In this document: one piece after another, positions 5,951 through 12,730 of the stretch
Numbering within the stretch: the stretch's first letter is position 1
How the letters are laid out: every line of letters starts with the position of its first letter
From: Candidatus Zixiibacteriota bacterium
GTDB taxonomy: Bacteria; Zixibacteria; MSB-5A5; GN15; FEB-12
NCBI GenBank assembly: GCA_003641345.1
Contig: QNAD01000002.1
Location: forward strand, 1-23,193
Direction: 5' to 3'
Length of the DNA: 23,193 nucleotides
The notes under the pieces: model-generated
Told to the model about the DNA's origin: nothing
What the model saw: only the letters and a program-made list of their open reading frames with translations
The model's database searches: none
Position numbers and translations under genes: made by a program

Positions 5951-7280
5951 TATTTGGAATTTCTATTCCAAATTTTTTAATTTTACGCCAAAGAGTAGTT
6001 TTGTGAATACCAATATCTTCTGCTGTTTTTTTCCTGCTCCAATTGTTTTTCTTTAACGCTTTTCTCAGATATTCAGATTCCAACTCATTCATTGATGTTG
6101 GTTTTACCATAGAAGATGTTTCTTTTGGTTTGATAAATTCCGGAAGATCTTCAAGTTCAATTATTTTACTTTTACATAAAACAAAAGCATGTTCAATTAT
6201 ATTTTCTAATTCTCTTATATTTCCGGGGAAATCATAATTGATTAAAACCATAAGTGCCTCGTGAGAGATGTCTGAAATATATTTATTTTTCAAATTATTA
6301 AACCGCCGAATAAAATGTTCTATCAGCAATGGGATATCTTCTTTGCGTTCACATAGTGGTGGTAGTTTTATTCGTATAACATTTATTCTATAATAAAAAT
6401 CTTCTCTAACTTGACCGGATTTTACAAGGTCTTCAATTTTTACATTTGTTGCCGCTATAATACGAACATCAGATTTAATTGGCTTTGTCCCCCCTAAGGG
6501 TTCATATGTTCGTTCTTGTATAACACGAAGCAACTTTACTTGAAGAGCTTGAGAGATTTCAGCTATTTCATCAAGAAATATCGTTCCTTTTTCAGCTAAT
6601 GCAAATCGTCCCGGCTTATCTTTGCGAGCATCGGTAAACGCTCCAGCTTTATAACCAAACAACTCTGACTCAAGAAGAGTATCCGGAAGCGCTCCACAAT
6701 TTATAGAAACTATCGACTTTTTACTCCTCGAAGAAAGATCATGCAATGCTCGAGCAATGAGTTCTTTACCTGTTCCGGTTTTACCTTCAATGAGAACAAC
6801 ACTATCACTTTGAGCAATGCTTGGCAAACTGTCAAATATTTTTAACATTTCATTATTTTTGCTGATAATATTATGAAATGAATATTTTTTTTCTAATTCT
6901 CTTTTGAGTTCTTCTATCGCACTTAAATCTCTGAAAGTTTCAACGCCCCCAACAATATTACCGTTCTTATCTCTTAAAACAGCAGTAGATATGCTAATCG
7001 GAATTCTATTGCCGCTGGTATCAATAATATAAACTGACTGGCATACAACTGGTTTTTTTGTTTCGAATGTCTTTCTTAGAGCACAATCATTTTCACAAAT
7101 TGAAGCATGAAAAACATCACAACAGCGCTGATTTATCGCTTCCTTTTTTGAAATACCAGTAATTTTTTCTGCCGCTTTATTGAAAGATGTTATCCGCCAG
7201 TCCTTATTGACTGTAAAAACTCCCTCGGCTATCGAGTCAAGAATTACTTCGGTCGTATCGCTTTTATTTTTATTTGTCAT
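5943..7280 (-). CDS. Sigma54-dependent transcriptional activator with Cys-rich PAS domain (ORP-regulator type)
   Basis: This is a 445-residue bacterial enhancer-binding protein. Residues ~8-125 form a PAS domain with a cysteine-rich stretch (RCCDVFHASICENDCALRKTF; C53, C54, C62, C66, C80) that may bind an Fe-S cluster or sense redox. Residues ~140-375 are the AAA+ domain: Walker A GKTGTGKE, Walker B GTIFLDEI, and the sigma54-contacting loop reading GAFTDA instead of the usual GAFTGA. Residues ~400-445 are a Fis-type helix-turn-helix (NWSRKKTAEDIGIHKTTLWR). It stands just upstream of the orp-like operon with a sigma54 promoter in between, as the regulator DVU2106 does for the orp operons of D. 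vulgaris. It most likely activates those genes under anaerobic conditions. Confidence 0.92.
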   Translation of the reverse strand: MTNKNKSDTTEVILDSIAEGVFTVNKDWRITSFNKAAEKITGISKKEAINQRCCDVFHASICENDCALRKTFETKKPVVCQSVYIIDTSGNRIPISISTAVLRDKNGNIVGGVETFRDLSAIEELKRELEKKYSFHNIISKNNEMLKIFDSLPSIAQSDSVVLIEGKTGTGKELIARALHDLSSRSKKSIVSINCGALPDTLLESELFGYKAGAFTDARKDKPGRFALAEKGTIFLDEIAEISQALQVKLLRVIQERTYEPLGGTKPIKSDVRIIAATNVKIEDLVKSGQVREDFYYRINVIRIKLPPLCERKEDIPLLIEHFIRRFNNLKNKYISDISHEALMVLINYDFPGNIRELENIIEHAFVLCKSKIIELEDLPEFIKPKETSSMVKPTSMNELESEYLRKALKKNNWSRKKTAEDIGIHKTTLWRKIKKFGIEIPNKQ

Positions 7281-7317
7281 AATATTTCAATCTTAAATAT
7301 CATTATTTATTGATACA

Positions 7318-7346
7318 ATCATACAATAAGTATTGCATAATTGCAA
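7318..7346 (-). promoter_or_regulatory. Sigma70-type promoter of the sigma54-activator gene, with overlapping palindrome
   Basis: On the minus strand the -35 box TTGCAA (7341-7346), a 17-base spacer and the -10 box TATGAT (7318-7323) make a very good housekeeping promoter, with a start near 7311 and a leader of ~30 bases. The palindrome TTGCA-TAAT-TGCAA (7333-7346) covers the -35 box. It matches the half sites upstream of the orp-like operon, so negative autoregulation is possible. Confidence 0.5.
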
Positions 7347-7394
7347 CACTCAAATCATATTTTTTCAATAAAATTTACTTTAAAATTGGCGAAA

Positions 7395-7545
7395 CAGGCA
7401 CCTGATTCCAACTAATTGTATGGGTTATCGATTCCGAAATCGGAAAAATGCCCACTCCACTGCATACCGGGCTGAAAATGATCGGGGTCAGACATCCATT
7501 ATCTGTCCATCGCCTGCCTCCCCTAACATTCAGGGTATTGTTTTG
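7395..7545. other. Intergenic segment of unusual composition, possible mobile-element scar
   Basis: Between the activator promoter and the protease gene lies ~150 bp richer in G+C than its surroundings, with no credible gene. It contains the perfect inverted repeat TTCCGA-AA-TCGGAA (7432-7445), the hairpin CCCT-N7-AGGG (7521-7535), and on the minus strand the phrases TGACCCCGATCATTTTCAGC and GTGGGCATTTTTCCG. These recall ends of IS21-like elements, but I cannot confirm it. No U-run follows either hairpin, so neither looks like a terminator of the hydrogenase operon. Confidence 0.25.
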
Positions 7546-7565
7546 ATTCTATAGAACTATCGTTA

Positions 7566-8051
7566 TCATCTATACACTAAATCTTTTTCTTTAGTATTAA
7601 TCCAAAATAATATTTTTTCGACAGCCATATCTACTGATTTTGCTACTTTTGTTGTTAGATTCTCGGAAATTGTTGTAATATCTTCTACTTCTATTGCTAA
7701 TATATCAATTTTATCGGGCATAACATAACCAAGCAATTTGCCAAATTGTATCGCTGTTGGAAGATTTATCTGATGAGAGTTAATTAGCCCATTAGACGGC
7801 GTCAGATAATCAGCATTAAAAAAATGAATAGTTCCCGGATCTACTTTTCCAGTTATAATGGAATCAACTATCAAGACTGATTCACGATTATGAAAAAAAT
7901 CAAGTAGATTAAAGCCGGCTACCGGGGCAAAAGATATTTCTACTTCTTTAGTTTCGGCATAGACGGCTTTAATTCGGTTAGCTACAGTCGGACCAACAGC
8001 ATCATCTGACAGAACTTCATTACCAAGGCAAAGAACTAATATAGGCTTCAT
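7566..8051 (-). CDS. [NiFe]-hydrogenase maturation endopeptidase (M52, HycI/HybD family)
   Basis: A 161-residue protease that removes the C-terminal tail of a hydrogenase large subunit once nickel is inserted. The nickel-sensing residues can be placed: D17 in GNEVLSDDAVG (Glu16 in HybD), D63 in LIVDSI, and H93 in NSHQ, the same position as His93 of HybD. The usual DDG reads DDA here. The gene is the last of the operon and overlaps mvhA by 4 bp, so its substrate is almost surely that MvhA, which still carries a 28-residue tail. Other maturation genes (hypA-F) are not in the window. Confidence 0.92.
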   Translation of the reverse strand: MKPILVLCLGNEVLSDDAVGPTVANRIKAVYAETKEVEISFAPVAGFNLLDFFHNRESVLIVDSIITGKVDPGTIHFFNADYLTPSNGLINSHQINLPTAIQFGKLLGYVMPDKIDILAIEVEDITTISENLTTKVAKSVDMAVEKILFWINTKEKDLVYR

Positions 8052-9532
8052 AAATTTCTATTTGCTTTTTGCACAACATCTCCAGTTACAGAATCATGCA
8101 CAATAACTTCAAGCGGCATTTTACCAAGCAAAGTATGAGTAGCACACCCAAAACAAGGATCATAAGCACGGAATGCCATTTCTATCTTATTTAAGGTACC
8201 ATCTGTTATCTCTGAACCTTTTGTAATTAATCCTTCCGCCGCCCGTTTAATTGACATCGTAATCGGGGCATTATTGTTTGTTGTCCCAACAATTAAATTA
8301 GCTTCTGTTACTATTCCGTTTTTATCAGTTTTATAATGATGCGTTAGTGTTCCTCGTGGTGCTTCAACAATACCAATCCCTTCGCCAACAATTGAAGTAG
8401 GTGGATTAAGAACATGCTCTGAGCAGATTTCATCATCTTGAGCTTGTTTTAAAACCGATTCAGAGGCAAACATAAGTTCAACTAATCTTGCCCAATGAGT
8501 TGCAAGAGTAGAATTAACCATTGTTTTACCGGAGCCATCACCAGTAAGTGTTTTATAATACCGTTCATACTCCGCTTGAGCCAGTGGGGTTGCCATACCA
8601 TCAGCAACATTCAATCGTGATAACGGTGTTGCTTTATATATCCCTGATTTCATCCCGTCAACAAAACCATGCCAACCTATATTTTTCAAATATGGATATT
8701 TCAAGTAACTGTATGATTCAACATGTTCAGCAACATGGTCAAGGTAATCGCATGGCTTATACTTGGCAAACTCTTTACCATCGGGTCCTGCTACTCGAAC
8801 CATACCATCGTAAAAATTCACATGATTATTATCATCAACTAACCCCATATTATACGTAGCATGAGCATAAATATCTGACAGAATGAGATCTACATAATCT
8901 TTATTAGCCAGAACGATATCATCAAAAACTTTCAATGAGAATTTGGAAAATTCAACCATCCTTTTCCCGATTTCAATCATCTCGGCTTGTTCTTCTTTTG
9001 ACACCCGTTTTGACATTCCTCCCGGAAGAGCAGTAACGGGATGAACCTTTTTCCCGCCGATTATTTCTATTACTCGTTGTCCATCAGCCCGCTGTTGAAT
9101 AACTTTTTTACCGGCATCAAGTCCTACCTTTGCAATTACACCAAGTATATTACGTTCTGCCGGAGGAGCATCAGGACCACACACAAAATCAGGTCCGCCT
9201 AAAGCGTAAAAATGGGTAGTATGATCTCCTGCAAAAAAGGCATTATAAACCAATTCCCTCAATTTTCTGGCAGCTGACGGAATCTCCACACCATAGACTG
9301 CATCTGCCGCTTTAACGGCAGCCATATGATGTGCATCAGGACAGACACCACAAATACGAGTAGTAATACGAGCCATTTCTTCAACTGGCCGCCCTTGAGC
9401 GAATTTCTCGAAACCGCGAAGTTCCGGCACCTGAAAATAACAGTTATCAAGTGAACCATCATCATTAATAAAAAGATGTATTTTCCCATGTCCCTCTAGA
9501 CGGGTAATAGGATCTATTAAAATCTGTCTCAT
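8048..9532 (-). CDS. mvhA: [NiFe]-hydrogenase large (catalytic) subunit, group 3c MvhA-like
   Basis: A 494-residue subunit holding the Ni-Fe active site that splits or makes H2. The N-terminal ligand motif is RICGVCPDAHH (C61, C64) and the C-terminal one DPCFGCATH (C460, C463, H466). After H466 there is a 28-residue tail to be cut by the protease encoded next. The start MRQILIDPITRLEGHGKI and RGFEKFAQGRP fit the cytoplasmic group 3 enzymes (MvhA, HoxH). Its neighbours MvhG and MvhD point to the methyl-viologen/heterodisulfide-linked 3c type. It overlaps mvhG by 4 bp and the protease gene by 4 bp. Cytoplasmic location is expected, as there is no Tat partner signal. Confidence 0.95.
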   Translation of the reverse strand: MRQILIDPITRLEGHGKIHLFINDDGSLDNCYFQVPELRGFEKFAQGRPVEEMARITTRICGVCPDAHHMAAVKAADAVYGVEIPSAARKLRELVYNAFFAGDHTTHFYALGGPDFVCGPDAPPAERNILGVIAKVGLDAGKKVIQQRADGQRVIEIIGGKKVHPVTALPGGMSKRVSKEEQAEMIEIGKRMVEFSKFSLKVFDDIVLANKDYVDLILSDIYAHATYNMGLVDDNNHVNFYDGMVRVAGPDGKEFAKYKPCDYLDHVAEHVESYSYLKYPYLKNIGWHGFVDGMKSGIYKATPLSRLNVADGMATPLAQAEYERYYKTLTGDGSGKTMVNSTLATHWARLVELMFASESVLKQAQDDEICSEHVLNPPTSIVGEGIGIVEAPRGTLTHHYKTDKNGIVTEANLIVGTTNNNAPITMSIKRAAEGLITKGSEITDGTLNKIEMAFRAYDPCFGCATHTLLGKMPLEVIVHDSVTGDVVQKANRNL

Positions 9533-10500
9533 ATCTGTTTTCTCCTGAGCATTGAATCAGCCATACTAAAACGATAAAATGTTCCAACCGGATCGACAAT
9601 TGTATTGATGATTTTTTCTATTTCTTCAGGATCATCAGAATCAATTACCGATGCCAACGCTGACGCCATTTTTGCTCCTTGATCTTTAATATTGGAAGGC
9701 AATCCGTAACATCCCCTACACGGTACTCCCGCCGAAACACATTTTGCTCCACAACCGCCCCGTGTTGCCGGGCCGAGACAAATAATACCCTGTTCTAATA
9801 AACAAACATCAGGATCTGGTACAATTTCAAATGGACGGACGAACTTTTTAATTTTCTTGACATCTTTTTTTCGTTCACATTCATCACAACAACTTTTTTC
9901 ATTCGAGCCAAGCACCGTTCCTTTCGGTGGAAGCTCTTTGCCATTTTGTAGTATATCTATCACAGCTAACACGACGGATAATATTTGATCTGATTGTGGT
10001 GGACATCCCGGTATAACATAATCTACATCTACTACCTGAGGCAATGAGCGTACTGTATTCCATAACTCTGGCAATGTCAACGTACCCTCTGGTACAATAG
10101 TCTGTGTTTGGGGATAAATATTTTCGGTATTACTTGTAGAAGGTGATTCTTTATAGGCATAATCCATAATTGATTTTTTATCATAAAGATTCGCTAAAGC
10201 AGGAATACAACCTTCCGATGCACAACTTCCGAAAGCACATAAAAGAACTGATTTTTGGCGAAGCAGTTCAGCAATTTCAAGGTTTTCTGATGATCGTATT
10301 GCTCCGTTGAATAATGTCAATGTGATTGATTTATCTTCCATCTTACGAACATCATCATACTTAAAATCCATCGCACAGGGCCAAAAAACAACATCAAAGA
10401 AATCAACAACATTTAGAATTTTATCTTCAATATCTAATATGGCGATATCACACCCTCCACATGATGCCGCCCAATAAATGGCAAGTTTTGGTTTAGACAT
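9529..10500 (-). CDS. mvhG: [NiFe]-hydrogenase small subunit, MvhG-like
   Basis: A 323-residue electron-transfer subunit with three Fe-S clusters. The proximal cluster ligands are ASCGGCDIA, FGSCASEGC and PGCPP. The medial and distal ones lie in the C-terminal third (CLLEQGIICLGP, RGGCGAKCVSAGVPCRGCYG). An extra CCDEC motif lies near residue 200. There is no Tat signal peptide, so the enzyme works in the cytoplasm. It passes electrons from MvhA to MvhD. Overlap with mvhD is 8 bp, with mvhA 4 bp. Confidence 0.93.
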   Translation of the reverse strand: MSKPKLAIYWAASCGGCDIAILDIEDKILNVVDFFDVVFWPCAMDFKYDDVRKMEDKSITLTLFNGAIRSSENLEIAELLRQKSVLLCAFGSCASEGCIPALANLYDKKSIMDYAYKESPSTSNTENIYPQTQTIVPEGTLTLPELWNTVRSLPQVVDVDYVIPGCPPQSDQILSVVLAVIDILQNGKELPPKGTVLGSNEKSCCDECERKKDVKKIKKFVRPFEIVPDPDVCLLEQGIICLGPATRGGCGAKCVSAGVPCRGCYGLPSNIKDQGAKMASALASVIDSDDPEEIEKIINTIVDPVGTFYRFSMADSMLRRKQI

Positions 10501-10966
10501 GAGTGATATCCCCCATTTCTGAAGCTACTTTATCGGCTATTTCATCCGGTTGATAGTTTAATTCCTTAAGTGCAAGCGGTCCCATCTCACGAATTTGATT
10601 AGTGAATTCTGTAATTACTTCCTGAAATATTGCTCCTTCGGAAGCAGATATCCATTCCAATCGCAAACGGTTTTCATCAATCCCGAATTCTTTAATAATT
10701 CTTTTTGTCAATGGCATTCTTCGCATGCATTTATAGTTTCCTTCTACATAATGGCAGTCACCCGGATGACACCCGCAAACAATCACTCCATCCGCTCCCT
10801 TTTGAAAAGCACTTAGAATAAATCCGGGATCAACTCTTCCGGAACACATTACCCGAATTCCAACCATATTTGGTGGGTATTTCATTCGGGATGTCCCTGC
10901 TAAATCAGCACCGGTATAACTACACCAATTACATAAAAAACCGATTATTTTTGGTTCAAAACTCAT
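10493..10966 (-). CDS. mvhD: [2Fe-2S] electron adaptor between hydrogenase and HdrA, MvhD-like
   Basis: A 157-residue protein of the MvhD/FlpD family. Cysteines lie in FLCNWCSYTGADLAGTSR, RVMCSGRVDP, GVIVCGCHPGDCHY and YKCMRR, the full family set. In the methanogen complex MvhD links the hydrogenase to HdrA through a [2Fe-2S] cluster. Here it directly follows the gene with the C-terminal half of HdrA (4-bp overlap), which is the half expected to dock it. This supports a physical hydrogenase-Hdr complex. Confidence 0.95.
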   Translation of the reverse strand: MSFEPKIIGFLCNWCSYTGADLAGTSRMKYPPNMVGIRVMCSGRVDPGFILSAFQKGADGVIVCGCHPGDCHYVEGNYKCMRRMPLTKRIIKEFGIDENRLRLEWISASEGAIFQEVITEFTNQIREMGPLALKELNYQPDEIADKVASEMGDITHV

Positions 10967-12726
10967 GATAATATCCCTTCAATTTGGGCATAAATCTGGT
11001 CATCAGTGAAATGCCTGGCAGTAATTGCACCTACCGGACAAGCCGCGACACATGTTCCGCACGCTTTACATAAAGCAGAATTTATAACCGAAACATTATT
11101 TTCATCATCAAAATCTATAGCTGTGTATGGACAGAGATCGTTGCAAATCTTACAGCCAGAACAATATTTTTCATCTATCTCGGCGTAAGCGGCATCCATA
11201 AAGATTTCACCCTGGCTCAACAATTTCAGTGCTTGTGTAGCGGCAGCTCCGCCTTGTGCTACTGAATCAGGAATATCTTTTGCACCCTGACAAGCACCAG
11301 CTAGAAAGACACCGTCAGTTGTAGTCGAAACAGGAGCAAGCTTGGGATGAGCTTCAATATACCAACCATCGGCACCAGTCGAGATGTTAAATATCCGTCC
11401 AGTCTCTTTTGCTTCCTTTTGTGATTCAAGTGCCGTACAAAGAACAACCATATCTACCGGTATCTCGCGAAACTTCCCAATTAAGGTATCTTCACATTGA
11501 ACTAACAGATCACCCTCTTTCGATCTATGCTTTGAAGCAGGAATAATCTCAGCGGCTTTTCCTCTAATTACATTAACACCTTCATCTAAAATTCTCTGAT
11601 AAAACTCTTCATAGCCTTTACCGTATGTTCGCATATCAATATATAGTTGATAGACTTCAGCATCGGTTTTCTCCACAACGAGATGAGAAAATTTAAGAGC
11701 ATACATACAACAAACCCGAGAACAATACTCATGATAATTTTTATCTCTTGAACCGACGCAATGAAAAATAGCGATCGTTTTTGGTTCTTCGCCGTTCTCC
11801 ATCAGGATTTTACCTCCTGTTGGTCCAGCCGCATTATTCATCTGTTCGAATTCTTCTGCAGATATTACATTTGGATATTTACCGTATCCATATTGTTTCA
11901 ATGGGGTAGGATCAAATGAATTAAAACCGGTTGCCATAATAATCGCACCTACGTCTAACTCTTCGACCTTATCCGTGTCATTAAAATTGATACAATCTTT
12001 CTCGCAGACATCAGCACAAACCATACAGCCACCGGTTTTGAAATGAATACAATTATCTCGGTGTATTCTTGGAACATTTGGGACTGCTTGTCTGGTCGGT
12101 ATAGTAATTGCAGCATTAGGTCCAAGATTTAATTCACGATGGCTAAGAACTCTCTCTTCAATATCCTCCATTTTAATATGATCCGTTGGGCAAATTTTTG
12201 CACAAGCACCACACAGGATACACGACTCTGTTTCAAGATTAAACGGAGTTGCTACATCACGTTCAAATCCACGGTTAACAAATGATAACGCATGAGCACC
12301 GACAACTTCATCACAAACCCGAACACATAAACCACATAGAATACAAGTATAATCACCAGTGCCCCATCGTGGTTTTTCAATTCCGAATTCTTCTGCTAAT
12401 TTTCTTAATATCGGAGACGGTGAACATGATCGCATCAACATCTGTAGATTTGTACGTCTTGCATTTACAACCCTTGGAGTGTAGGTATATACCTCTAATC
12501 CTTCCCAAACCGGATAGTTACAAGCTGTTACAATTTTAGACCATCCTTTACCATCTCTTGCTTCCACACAACAGATTCGACAAGCGGCATATGGTGTCAT
12601 ATGCGGATAATAACAAAGAGTAGGAATTGAAATTCCAATTGACTCAGCTGCTTGAAGGATATAAGAGTCTTTCTCAACTTCAAGCGGAGTTCCATCAATT
12701 TTTATTTTTACTTTTTCCACTTTCAT
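10963..12726 (-). CDS. Fusion of NuoG-type [2Fe-2S]/[4Fe-4S] domain with the C-terminal half of HdrA
   Basis: A 587-residue, cluster-rich chain. Residues 1-~80 form a NuoG/HydA-type [2Fe-2S] domain (C38, C49, C52, C69). The following segment lacks the usual His-Cys3 cluster (only C101). Residues 125-182 bind two [4Fe-4S] clusters (C128, C131, C134, C138; C169, C172, C175, C179). From ~residue 200 the sequence is HdrA from its middle onward: AITIPTRQAVPN, C226/C234/C237/C241, IIMATGF, FHCVGSRDKNYHEYCSRVCC, YGKGYEEFYQR, VFLAGACQGAKDIPDSVAQG. A C-terminal 2x[4Fe-4S] ferredoxin follows (CSGCKICNDLC, CKACGTCVAAC). The FAD-binding Rossmann start of HdrA is missing here and lies in a separate gene at 15258-16235. 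The product should be an electron hub between NuoEF, HdrBC and MvhADG. The ribosome-binding site TAGGAGA is very close to the ATG. Confidence 0.88.
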   Translation of the reverse strand: MKVEKVKIKIDGTPLEVEKDSYILQAAESIGISIPTLCYYPHMTPYAACRICCVEARDGKGWSKIVTACNYPVWEGLEVYTYTPRVVNARRTNLQMLMRSCSPSPILRKLAEEFGIEKPRWGTGDYTCILCGLCVRVCDEVVGAHALSFVNRGFERDVATPFNLETESCILCGACAKICPTDHIKMEDIEERVLSHRELNLGPNAAITIPTRQAVPNVPRIHRDNCIHFKTGGCMVCADVCEKDCINFNDTDKVEELDVGAIIMATGFNSFDPTPLKQYGYGKYPNVISAEEFEQMNNAAGPTGGKILMENGEEPKTIAIFHCVGSRDKNYHEYCSRVCCMYALKFSHLVVEKTDAEVYQLYIDMRTYGKGYEEFYQRILDEGVNVIRGKAAEIIPASKHRSKEGDLLVQCEDTLIGKFREIPVDMVVLCTALESQKEAKETGRIFNISTGADGWYIEAHPKLAPVSTTTDGVFLAGACQGAKDIPDSVAQGGAAATQALKLLSQGEIFMDAAYAEIDEKYCSGCKICNDLCPYTAIDFDDENNVSVINSALCKACGTCVAACPVGAITARHFTDDQIYAQIEGILS

Positions 12727-12730
12727 TCTC

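Noticed and set aside
7432..7535. Terminator of the hydrogenase operon
   Set aside because: The inverted repeats at 7432-7445 and 7521-7535 are short and no T-run follows on the minus strand.
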